Below are positions 22,696 to 33,270 of a stretch of DNA of 64,000 nucleotides, one piece after another; position 1 is the stretch's first letter, and each line of letters starts with the position of its first letter. Origin of the DNA: Jaapia argillacea MUCL 33604 (lineage: Eukaryota; Basidiomycota; Agaricomycetes; Jaapiales; Jaapiaceae); assembly GCA_000697665.1 (NCBI GenBank), contig KL197721.1, positions 323,046-387,045 on the forward strand, in the 5' to 3' direction. The notes under the pieces were generated by a model, which was not told where the DNA came from, did not search any database, and was given only the letters and a program-made list of their open reading frames with translations. The translations under genes were made by a program, and so were the position numbers.

Positions 22696-22960
22696 ATGTT
22701 TCCCAGCGCGATTTGCGGGGCCTGCTGCGATTGCCCGTGTACGTCTTCATCGCATCGCTGTCTGCTTGTGTTCGTGAAGCTTTCGATGTCATGGGTTCAT
22801 GCGATATCTGAGGCGACTATGATTCAAGGATGATTTTAGATTCTTATGCTGTCGGAGGAGCGCGAGGAAGCGAATTGTCAACGACTTCGGAAGACGGGTT
22901 CTAGAGAGGTATCGTTGGGACCGGAACCACTGTTGCTGAAGTAATGGGGAGTGCGGTGGA
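22696..22960 (+). pseudogene. decayed small cysteine-rich gene (d)
   Basis: Starts MFPSAICGACCDCPC and then a GTACGTC donor, as in the gene at 17702. The downstream sequence keeps the gtcggaggagcgcgaggaagcga and gagaggtatcgttgg blocks, but no open frame links them with the first exon by obvious splice sites. Confidence 0.5.
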
Positions 22961-23446
22961 GGAGGATGAAGGAGTGGGGCTCCTGGGTGGCCTCCCTATG
23001 CACCCCTCGCGATTGAAAAATCAAACAACTGTGGTCAGAACAGCGCCAGGGGTCCTTCATCCCAATCTCTTTCTGGTCTAGCATATTCGCATGGAGAAAT
23101 TAACCATCGCTCTCCTCGTGGTTTCCCATTGCTTCCATCGATATCACAGTATTCCTATCGTAAACGCCGCACCAAAGTCTCCCTCCTACTTTCAAATAGG
23201 TGGCTTGGGCGAGCGTCCGTCAAATCACACTCCAGCACGATGTAAACATTACGGGCAGCTTGTTTGTGCCCACCTTGCTTTCTTTACGTTTCATGTTATT
23301 TCCCTCGTTCCTCGACCAATTCATACCGATTTATCGCACTGCCCTGTCAACGCACCGCCCTACGACCGAAGCGATCTAGCCTTGTACAGAGACGCTCTTT
23401 GGTGTTTCATTGAAACTTCTCCACTCCCAAATCTACCCGCAGAGGA

Positions 23447-23991
23447 ATGCCCGACGACGACTGCGACTGCGGCGACTGCGACTGCGACTGCGGCGACTGC
23501 AACTGCGACTGTTGCGATGTCGATTTATCTGGGCCTTGTTTCGACAATATATGTAGTTCATTGTGTATGTCGAGTTTTTGCAATGGGGAAGTTCAAATTG
23601 ACCAAGAGAACATCAATTTTAGGTGACTCTTTCGCATATTTGTGGAACAACTGTACGTCTTCATCGTAGAACTGGCATTGTTGGCTGACACATTGGTCGT
23701 CCAGGTCAGTGCAATACTTTGTGCAACGCTTTTTTCACGTGGTGGACAGACCCTACCGCTGGGAATTGCTGCTGCCCTTGTTCATGCGACTGCGACTGTT
23801 GCGACGACGAAGAGGAGAAGAGGAAGAAGGCTGAGAGGCGACAAAATGCTAATGATTTGGAACAGGGGGGTTTCGTTGAGATGGGAGGTATCGTTGGCGC
23901 TCAACCCACAGCCACTGAGGGGATGATACGAGATCCGCAAGGCATCCTGAATGGAGTAATCACATACACTCGTCCATTGGCCAACGACTAG
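23447..23991 (+). CDS. small cysteine-rich protein, copy B
   Basis: Paralogue of 20136-20688. Three exons: 23447-23564, 23623-23652 and 23705-23991 (144 aa). The N-terminal repeat has become Asp-Cys pairs (MPDDDCDCGDCDCDCGDCNC, then DCCDVDLSGPCFDN), encoded by a GACTGC-rich tract. The 30-nt exon and the rest are conserved: SLCDSFAYLWNNCQCNTLCN, WWTDPTAGNCCCPCSCDCDC, GGFVEMGGIVGAQPTATEG and ITYTRPLAND. Roughly every fifth residue of the first two thirds is cysteine. No signal peptide or transmembrane segment is visible. A metallothionein-like or metal-storage role is possible but unproven. Confidence 0.7.
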
Positions 23992-24556
23992 CGGGTAAGT
24001 AGTCACCTCCTTGAGGTATTTTCGGATGGGTCCTCAAGGCAATCCGCCAGTGATGTCTCCAACTCGCAGGGCGCGGGGTTGGGTTTGACTTGTGGCGTCT
24101 CTCGCACTCACAGTTCGAAGTCTGGCGCTGACCTGTATGTCGAGTGTTGAATGGTATCTGGAGAACAACTGACCAGTACTATTATCGACTGCTGAGAAAC
24201 ATACAGCCCTCGACGTGCCAATATTTTGTCGCAGATACACCTGCGCATTAAGCTCCTCGGCTCCATCCAAGAAAGGTGTGCAAGAGCAGTACAACGCTTC
24301 GTTCCGCTGTGCGATGACTGCAGATGAGTTACGAGAGTAAGCAGCGAGTAAACGACGACCCGCAGTAACGCTGCATTCATGCAGTGCCGGCCGCAGTGCC
24401 CCGATGCACGTTGAACTGCAATCTCTGGCAGCTTGAAGTGGAAGCAATCTAGCTCCACTCCATGAAGACTTCAGACGGCGATCCGCTGGAGCAGTGCCAG
24501 TTCTCCCCTCATACCACCGCAATCCTCAGTTCTGCACTAAAAGGAAGTGATCAATC

Positions 24557-24980
24557 ATGTCTGCTGCAGATGATTGTTGTGCTGCTGTTTGTGCTGTAAT
24601 TTGTACGTCGGACGCTTTGTAGAGTGCAAAGATGTTTGCATTGATTGACCTCAATGATGTTGATTTCCAGGTCTACCCATTGTCGCATCTCTGCAAGCTT
24701 TCTGCGATATCCGTACGTCCCAGATATACCGAGGTTGATGACGCAGCTTGGTTGATCCGTCAAATTATCAGGTCGATACGGATCAGGTTCATCATGCTGC
24801 GGAGGTCCTCGAGGCTGCTGTGACTCTTGTGTATGTTGTCAGGAAGGCGAGGGAGGGTTTGAAGAGGAAGCGCGGCAGGAGGCTGAGAGAAAAGCCAAGG
24901 AAGAGGCCTCGAGAGGTGTCGTTGAAGCTCAACCTGCGCCTAGTCAGACAATGGTGCAAGAATGCAAGTCCGACGCTTGA
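24557..24980 (+). CDS. small cysteine-rich protein, second type
   Basis: Three exons give an open 93-aa frame: 24557-24602, 24671-24712 and 24787-24980. It begins MSAADDCCAAVCAVIC. A cysteine block SSCCGGPRGCCDSCVCCQEG is followed by an acidic and lysine-rich helix (EEEARQEAERKAKEEA) and a tail RGVVEAQPAPSQTMVQE. The layout (short MS-x-D-CC start, CC-rich third exon, charged helix, then a G-V-V/G-A-Q-P motif) parallels the 20136/23447 proteins, so they look like distant members of one family. The exon-2 boundaries are less certain than the rest. Confidence 0.55.
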
Positions 24981-25196
24981 CGATATCCACCAATTCGCAT
25001 CGCTCTTATGGTCGAATTCATTCATCAGTACCCCGGCCTTTTTCCTCGTTCAATCCTTCCCGGCGATCTCAGGAACCACTTTCCCTCCATCGACTCGCCA
25101 CATGATACCGCGCCCCACTGGGCCTCACATTAAACCACTACATTCTCATAGTCCGCAGATGTCATTTACATCGATGTTTAATGCATAATATAAACA

Positions 25197-25452
25197 GCTC
25201 ATCAATGAATTCCTTCATCCTGAGCAAACTATCACTCTCACCGCTTTCAGCCACCGCTCTCTGAGTCTCATTCACTACAGGAAGCTGAACCAGCCTCCTG
25301 TCGCCAATGTCCTCAAGCTCGGTGATCACACCCTTGAACTCACGCTGCAGGGATGGGATGGAGTTGACGTGTTGTCTACTTTCCTAAACAACCCTACGAG
25401 CCCCACAAAGTGCATCCAAGCATTTCCTCGCGATGCACACATTCGTTCTTGA
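25197..25452 (+). pseudogene. open-frame remnant of an unknown conserved-looking protein
   Basis: About 85 codons stay open without an ATG and end at TGA 25450-25452. They read LINEFLHPEQTITLTAFSHR, SLSLIHYRKLNQPPVANVLK, LGDHTLELTLQGWDGVDVLS and TKCIQAFPRDAHIRS. The composition is clearly protein-like, but I cannot name the family. It begins exactly where duplication units A and B stop matching, so it may be the tail of a gene cut by that event. Confidence 0.45.
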
Positions 25453-25559
25453 GTTTCGATGGCCGGCCCCGTAATCGCACTGCCCCACGAAGATCTCCCG
25501 CCTCCCCCCAAACAAGAGAAAAATGAGCTCCTGTCGAAGACAAAATGGTTTTCAAAAGT

Positions 25560-26760
25560 TTGACAGGGAGAAAGGTCTGAAGACTTAGTCAAAGCCATTG
25601 GCTAGTCAACCATTCGAATGTCGGCTACCCATGAGAGCGGAAAGAGGTTCGACGCAACTGGCTTCACTTGAGGTTTGGCGAGACCCCGACAAGTCTCTTA
25701 AACGTATACATCCACCGATTGATGCTGGGCGTGAGTCGGGCGGCGATGTTTGACGAAAACCTCCACAAACCGATGGAGCTCTTCATGATTTTGTACCAGC
25801 CTTCGGGAGTCTCGAACCCAAGTCGGTCGCAAATCGCCCAGCCCGAGCTCTTCCAGAATCCATTGGAATGTATGGGTTTGGCTAGCCATAATGCTGCAGA
25901 GGTCTTAGGGCGTCCAGCGTTGGGTGATTTAGGTCGGGAAATGCGCGAGCGACGTTGGTGATGGAAAGAAGCGGTGTGAGCGTCAACGTTCGTCTTCACT
26001 GAGTTGGAACTTATATTGTTTCCCGTCGTCGTAACCAGGACCTTATGAGAGCTCGTCAATCGCACCACGTCCGGGTATCTGGTCGTCTAAACTTATACCT
26101 TAGGACTGCACAATGTGTAGAGTGAGGGAAGATCATATTCAACCTCGATGATATAGGGGGTATTGAGACAAAGTGGGACAGAGGTCCAGAACACGCCTCA
26201 GCACTGTCACGTAGTTCGAGGGATACGATGTTTGCAGCACGTCTCAAGAAGGCGGCTACGGAGGCGTCGGGAGACGTGCTCTGTGAAACTGAACCCGAGA
26301 ACGAGAGAGATTGTTCTGTCACGGTGGCAAGCAGGAAAACATCAGACAGCGGCACTTTAGACAGCCTTGCTGGTCAAGGAAGGCAGATGTAGATCGTGGC
26401 TACCGAGTGATGTGAGAGTGGCACCCAGGGCGTCGAGGATAAACATATCAACTCAGAAAATATCAACTCAAAAAGGGACTGAGGGAGTTTGGGACGTATT
26501 GTGCGACTTGATTCTGCGATTCTCGGTCTTGGCAATGCTAGAGATGGAGGCAAAAGTGAGGAGTTTCGGCGTAAAAGTCTCCTTGTCGCGATTCTGATGG
26601 GGTCGGTACCACCAGATCAAAGTTAGCCAAAGGCGCGCCAAGCAGTGCCAGGATATAGATGTGGGTCGAATAATTTGCAATGAGTCAACCAGAGTCAAGG
26701 GGGGAGTGGGCACGGAGAAGGGCTTGCTCCGAACCTAACCGTAGGGGAGGTTGAAGGCGA
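25560..26760 (-). CDS. possible F-box/LRR-like gene, structure uncertain
   Basis: Several minus-strand segments look coding but lie in different frames, so introns or decay must be assumed. They include PLSDVFLLATVTEQSLSFSG with SVAAFLRRAANIVSLELRD (26355-26160), VEYDLPSLYTLCSPKV (about 26140), a leucine-rich TLTPLLSITNVARAFPDLNH (about 25950), and WRFSSNIAARLTPSINRWMY (about 25740). The ITNVARAFPDLNHPTLDAL pattern resembles F-box/leucine-rich proteins of Agaricomycetes. No full model could be built. Confidence 0.3.
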
Positions 26761-26882
26761 CGAAACCGCCACAATTGTGTCAAACACGAGCAAACTCGTG
26801 ACAGGACTTGTGTCACAACTGTACAGTTCCTATCAGTCATCCTCATCGCCGTCGTTCTCAAGGCCCCTCAACCTCAAGCAAT

Positions 26883-27433
26883 ATGGGAAAAGGTCCGTTG
26901 TCGCCCTTGCTCGCCAGCTCGTTGTTGTTCTCAATGCTTATCTGCTCGTGAACAGTTCACGGATCTCTCGCCCGTGCCGGCAAAGTCAAATCGCAAACCC
27001 CCAAGGTTGACAAGCAGGAGAAGAAGAAGACGCCCAAGGGCCGTGCAAAGAAGAGAATTCTCTACAACCGCAGGTGCGCATCCATCGTTTTCCTCGCACT
27101 TCGAAGTTAGACTGATATTTCGCAGATTCGTGAACGTCACTACACTACCGGGAGGCAAGCGGCGGATGTGAGTAATCATTCTATCTGCGATTTTCCATGG
27201 ATATTCTGGTTTTGGTCTTCCCAACCTGCGACCACCTGGATGCCAGCCATCCATTCTCTGATGATCCCAGCAAAACAAGCATAGTTCACACTGAACTTCT
27301 ATGTTGACAAACATGCATCTAAATGTCTTTCGCTCCTATCTGACCTCTCCATATTTCTCTCATTCACCGCTATTCTTCATCGTTCTTACTAACTCTACAT
27401 TTTCCCTTCAGGAACCCCAACCCCGAGAAGTAA
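26883..27433 (+). CDS. RPS30: 40S ribosomal protein eS30 (Rps30)
   Basis: Small-subunit ribosomal protein of 63 aa. Four exons join in frame: 26883-26892, 26956-27073, 27126-27167 and 27412-27433. It reads [60 protein letters not shown] and PEK, the full eS30 sequence. There is no ubiquitin-like N-terminal fusion, in contrast to animal FAU. The first exon encodes only MGK, and the last intron is long (244 bp). Confidence 0.95.
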
Positions 27434-27766
27434 AAGCCTTCTCCCGGCACCATCGCTTCCATGCCTCCTGCCCCTTACTAGAAGGGCTCTTAGGTGGCAG
27501 GGGTTCTGTTTATGGATCGTCGTTTGTATCATTACCGCACTCGCTGTCTCGACATGCTATGATATGCACCTACGCAGTATGCCCTATATATTCGTTGGGC
27601 TGCGGCCACAGCAAATCATCCTATCGGCGTGATTTTTGATGCTGGGTGCTGGGTTGTTGAACGGCTAGAGTAGTCCGCAGCGATCACGATTTCAATCGCC
27701 CACTGAACATCATGACCATCGAACATAAGTAAGGTGTTGAACCTCATGCTTCCGACGCCATGTTTT

Positions 27767-30326
27767 TCAATTCCAAATCCTACTCGCTATTCGAACGACG
27801 TCTCCCATCTCCATCACATCGTGAACTCTCACTAACTCGACACCGCCCTGAACGGCTGCCGCAACAGCAGCAGCAGTCGCCCAACCCCTCTCTCTTGGCT
27901 TCGTCTCTCGTCCGACATAACCTCCGCTGTTGTCCCCTTCTGTGAGGATAGCGCCCAAGAAAGACTTGCGAGAGGCCCCAATAAGCTGTGGATATCCCTC
28001 CAGTAGGTTTCGGCGATTTGACAGAGGCGACGGTGAAGTGATGGTGGAAGCATCCCGGAGAATTTTCAAGTTGTCTTCCACAGTTTTGCTGAAACCGACA
28101 CCGGGGTCGACCATCACTAACCACCGCCTGACACCACCTCTTCCTCTCACAACAGCATCAACCTTTTCACCAAGCTCGACCCGCAATCCCTCGAGTATTC
28201 CACCCTTGTACCCCGAGTAATCTTTATTCTGACCCGCATCTCCTCTCGAATGCATGAGGATAACAGGAACGCCCAGCTCCCTGGCCACTTTTCTCATCTC
28301 CACCAAATGAGCCGCGGCCACGGTGCTTAGCGGGTAGGAATCCGGACCAGTAAACGCATACACGTCATTGATACAATTTGCCCCTGATAGTATTGCAGCT
28401 TTCGCCACCTCCGGACGGAAAGTGTCCACGCTAATCAGGAAATCTTTCTTCACCGAGGATTCTCGGATGGCTCGTACCACGTCGACCACTCGACGGGTTT
28501 CCTCCGCAGGTGAAACGAACGCAGCGCCGGGGCGGGTGGAGTGCCCGCCAACGTCGATGATGTGTGCTCCGCCTTGTACGGATTCTTGGACGTAGGAGAG
28601 GGCGGTGGGGATGGTGTCGTGTTCGGCGCCATCTGAGAATGAGTCTGGTGTGGCGTTGAGGGTTGACATGAGGTATGTTTTGCGATGGGGGGTGGGGTGG
28701 AAGGTCCAATGAGATGCCGTGGAAGGGACTTGGAGAGGGAAGTGGGTGGAGGGGGATGGAGTGAATGGGTATGACGGGAATGGAAGGACTTTGTACATCG
28801 GTGGGGCGACGCTCGGTTGATTGGCCATCAGGTCGTTCAGTAGTTGGCTAACGGGCTTGTTGAGTTTGGGGAGAACGTAATCTGGGATCATACTAATTAC
28901 TAATCAGTTAAGGGAGGGGATACAGGGGGGAAGAAATGACGAACTCGTTCAAAGGTCGAAGGACGAACTCCCGCTCAGCGATCCTGGGATGAGGGACCAC
29001 CAATTCACCTTCCAATCCGTCGAACCCAGATCTGAACTTCTCGTCCCTCGTATCGATTATCTCATTGTCGTATGTGAGGATATCCAAATCTACTGCCCGT
29101 GGACCATTTCGAATGGATGGTACGCGTCCGACTGTAGTCTCTATTTTCTTGAGGAGGGAGAGGAGGGGACGGGGTTCCAAATTTGTTTCGATCTGAGAGC
29201 GATATTCGTGGGTTAGAGTCAGTCACTAAATGGGAGAGACGGGGGACTGACGAGACAAGCACAATTAACGAAGTGAGGTTGGTCTTCGACGTACATCGGC
29301 TCGGTCTCGTACATGAAGCTTGTGTCAACTATGGCTACCTCTTCGGCCGATAATCCCCCCAAAAGAGAGGGTTGTTCAAGCAAGCGTAATGCTAGTTCGA
29401 TATTGGCGAACCTATCGCCGAGGTTCGAGCCGAGGGCTATGGCAACCTTGTGTAATCCATCTCGAGTACCATCTGAAGAAATGTTGGAGAGTAAGGACGC
29501 CAAGGTGGGAATAGAAGTTGCTGTCGTGTTATTGGAAACTGGGGATCGCTGGTAGTCTGCCAAAGTTCGAGTGATCTGAACCTCTGCTGAAGATGCCAAA
29601 ACCAAAGCACTCGGTTTTGCGGCTCGCACTGTTACCACCTCGGACGCCGAACCTTTAAAACCGAGAGCAATCTCGGCGACGCACGATGCCAATGCTTCAA
29701 GGGATTGGAACGATGATTTCTCAACAGCCTTTCGTGTCGTTTGACGTTGAGTGTCAGGTGGGACGGGAAGGATGAACAAGAGAGCGTACACGGTATATTG
29801 TTTCGGTCAATCCACGAAAATCGAAAGGCCCTTTGACCGTGGTCCGGGAGGTAGATACATTGAAACGAACGATCTGCTTCTGTACTCTCTCACACGGATT
29901 GATTCCGATTATCGCAGGACATTCCAAGTCTTCGATGAAAACCTCTCTCCTAGGATTATCATTACTGTGCGACCTTGACAAGTGCAGACCGATGGCTTTG
30001 CAGTAAAGTGACGCTTTTGACCTTCGGATCACCAGGTCTACATCTTGGATTTCGGGGTGGGTTCGAGTGCAAAGGTCCAGGATTCGTTCCGTTAGATTCT
30101 CCAAGGAAATGAAAGGCCCAGAAGACATCGCGGACGTCAGAGTAGAACAGATAGAGGCATAGTTTATAGAATACTGGAGTTCGTCTGATTCGGCGACTTT
30201 GGAGAGGTCGTAGGGGAATGAGAGAGTTAACTGAACGGGTTGACTTGTGGGTTCGGATGATGGCCAATTGGCACCATCGAGGAAGGGGACGTGCAAAGTC
30301 AGGTCGTTGATCTGAATCCTATCCAT
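27767..30326 (-). CDS. FOL1: trifunctional folate enzyme: dihydroneopterin aldolase, HPPK and dihydropteroate synthase
   Basis: Three successive folate-pathway enzymes in one chain, usually mitochondrial in fungi. Exons 30326-29790, 29728-29252, 29192-28945 and 28892-27767 join in frame (795 aa). Residues 1-270 are two FolB-like domains (MDRIQINDLTLHVPFLDGAN and VFIEDLECPAIIGINPCERV). About 320-500 is the pyrophosphokinase (VAIALGSNLGDRFANIELAL, GPRAVDLDILTYDN, VPHPRIAEREFVLRPLN). About 500 to the end is the synthase (TLNATPDSFSDGAEHD, IIDVGGHSTRPGAAFV, INDVYAF, DPGVGFSKT, GASRKSFLGAIL), the target of sulfa drugs. All key motifs are present. Confidence 0.94.
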
Positions 30327-33270
30327 AGGCCTTTTCGAACCTAGAGTGGGACTATCAGTTATTCTTTCAGATGAATGGGGACTCGGATAAAGGATGACGA
30401 GAAAACTCACGCAGGTGAAGAGGAGCTCATCATTTTGGATGTTCGCCAATGCCGGGGAGGCGAAACACAGAGTAGTAGCCTTGGTCGATGACGAGAAAGG
30501 GAGAACAGGAAAGGCAAAACAGCTGGGCGTCCCATACTCTCTGGTCGTGGCGGGATTGAGATTAGGGTCCGTGTGGACGTCTCTCAAGTCTCCGGTGCTG
30601 TCTCCGCGGTCCTTGAGCAACCACACTGAATGCGGGCTCCAAACACCTCGTCGGCGAGTGGTTCAGAGTGTACAAGCTCGTTCAATATCGATCCAGAGGT
30701 TATGCATATGTTCGATCGCTGAATGTGTCTCAGTTACTTGCTATCTCTACAGACGCTCTGCCTCGTGCCCATCGGTTACTACTGTCTTCACCTGTCAATT
30801 TACTCTGATCCCGACGTCAACGGATAGCTTACACCTGTGACCCTGCCTGGAGCCTTGGCGACCAGACTTTCCGGATATTCATCTCTCGGTGCTTGGAAGC
30901 TGATCGATGCCCGTTTCTTGGATCAGCGACGTCACGGCCTGATGATCATGGAGGTTTTCTCTGGGGTTTCACCCGGGCACTAGAACGCGACCCTGCTTCA
31001 TAGGTGTGCAAGAGCGGTCTAACACCGCTAACCCCAGAAAACCCACCGCATTGTGTACCCCTACGCCATGCTCTTTTTGCGAGGTAACATCAGCGGCTCC
31101 GTCCGTTCATTCCATGCAAGATTGGCACCGCATCATCGCTTCATCAAAGTCATCACACTGGTTACGTCTCTAAACCAAGGGCCAGAATTTTTTATCACGC
31201 AATTTCGACCCACATATCGGTCAGTGTGCTGCTCCAGCCTTCGCTTGTGCTACATCGCCGTAACACGCCAGCTCTGGGGCTGCTGCCTTCTGATCTCTTA
31301 TGGCAGGATGGTATGGGACTAGGTATAATTGGGAGGTGATAGCCTTCCACCATATTGTTCCGGGCACTCATCCATGCTTGCCTCGACTCTCGAGCCACAC
31401 AACTTACCGCATATCAGGCGCCTATCGGCCCTTTGATGCGGTGATATGCACCGACTGCAGATACGCTTTATCCAGCTTGTTCCGAACATTATCCAAGTTG
31501 GAACAATGGACGATTGAGGTGCGTGAATGTAATGTAACTCTCTTCCACGGGGGTCCTGCGATTAACCCAAGATATGATTGACTTTCTAGAAGAATCATAT
31601 GGAAAGCCCCCGTACCTGCCTTCTTGGTCTATTTTGTCCAACTTACAGGTGGGAATCGACGTGATAGCCTGCTGTGTGTCTACCACATGGCTGGGGTGTT
31701 GTTCGGATCCTGCCTCTCTCCACCTTCATATGTTTTTTGCGAGGAGTAGTTGTGCACCAGCGCGCTGTATCCTCTGCTATCCAAGTGGGCGATGCCTTGT
31801 TCCCTCTAGTGGTTCGGTCCGTTGGCGGCCGTGATACTAGGCTTGGGTCAAATGATCTTACGCCGAACTCCTAGCGACGCAAGCCAGCTTGATAGGACCC
31901 CGTAAAGCGTTGCGGCGTATGCATTTATATGGCAAGTGAAATTTGGGGACCTGTTGACGTATGCTTCGCGCCCCCAGATTCTTGTGCCTACAAGAGCCTA
32001 CAAGACACAGAAGGCGCAGAGAAATTCCTATTTTTCCAGGCCGCCGTCTGACCGACTCTGACAAGGCTCGGGCGGCGCGACGCCGGGTAGGTGACGGGTG
32101 CGTAAGTATCTTTCTCGTCAACAATGCGTACGCGATCATGCCTTGAAATAGGAAGCATCGCTTTGCAAGTCGAGAGAACCTCGACGGGTGCTAAAGAATC
32201 GCGGTGTGGGTCGAGAATGTGTGCACTTGGGTTTCCCATCTTCTCCCGCGAGGCCATTGTGGATAATGAACCTGATCGTGCGCCGCACCATGCAGTTGGG
32301 ATTCCTGACCATCTTCATCGAACAGTGAGCGCCAAGTTGCTGGTTATGCGCATAATTAGGATTGGGCGATGCAATCAGAGATTCCCAGATGAATCACGAT
32401 GGCGAACCTTACTCGTATCAAACGACGAGCGTGCGACGATGTGCAATGCGGGGCTATATATCTTGCAACCTCCCCGCTTTTCGACAGACTCCGCTAAACT
32501 ATGGTCCTTGCGATCCTTCCCATCCCGCCGCAGGGACGACTCTGTGTTTAAGTACAAAGAGGATAAAAATTCATGTCCGCGGGGCGAGCAGGAGCTGCTA
32601 TATAGCGGTTCCTTGACTAGCCCGCATCGCTGTCGTATCTGCTGGGAATTTATGATCGGCATATCGGCAGTTAAATTGGGTGTTCCAGATCACCGAAGCA
32701 GAATACGTCAGTAGGATGGCATATACGGGATCTAGCGGAACCAAATCAGCCAGGGCCAGTCGCGTGGTACTCGCGTTCGTAGATGGGAACAAAAGCGCGA
32801 AAACAGAACGGCGAGTTGAGAAGAGAGATATGCTGATTGCGTTGGTTCAAACAGAAGCGACAACCTTCTGTATGCGAACAAAGTTCTTCAGAGCCTCACG
32901 CGGGACAACAGGCGCTGAATATTGGCAGCAGAGATGGCAGGTTTATGTCTGGCGAACTGTTAGATTAAGAAAGGCCCGCCAGGCCCAAGAAGGCAAGGAA
33001 TGAAAAGGCCGGTTACATGTCGAAAAAGAATTATCGAAAATTGAACACCGGCTACCATTCATCTTCGGGGTCCTCCCGTTTAGCGGATTGAACCCACGCT
33101 TAACCTAATTTTGAAGGAATTTACCTGTACAACTCCTTCGCCTCTGCCCATCGCAAGCCGCATTGCCCTCTTTTGTCTCCATCCCTCCATCCTGTCGGGC
33201 GCTCTGCCTCCTCCTCCCGACCCTCACGACCCCCGACCTGTGCGATCCTGTGCCCTGCGCTGTCCGCGAA
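30327..33270. other. 2.9-kb stretch without a recognisable gene
   Basis: The first few hundred bases are the FOL1 promoter. From about 30.8 to 33.2 kb, open frames on both strands are short and none gives a protein-like sequence or a family match. A small inverted repeat (tctggggtt at about 30961 against aaccccaga at about 31029) is the only structure noticed. A B-box-like GGTTCAATCC lies near 33085 on the minus strand without an A box. Confidence 0.5.

Larger units (their letters stand above)
22310..25190. repeat. tandem duplication unit B (cysteine-rich protein cluster)
   Basis: Second copy of the stretch described at 17300-21592, compact and without the 1.65-kb insertion or the 244-bp element. 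It carries the gene order decayed (22696), intact (23447), intact (24557), parallel to unit A's decayed, intact, deleted. Confidence 0.8.

Noticed and set aside
33060-33110. GGTTCAATCC on the minus strand, a possible tRNA B box
   Set aside because: No A box at tRNA distance and no cloverleaf could be drawn.
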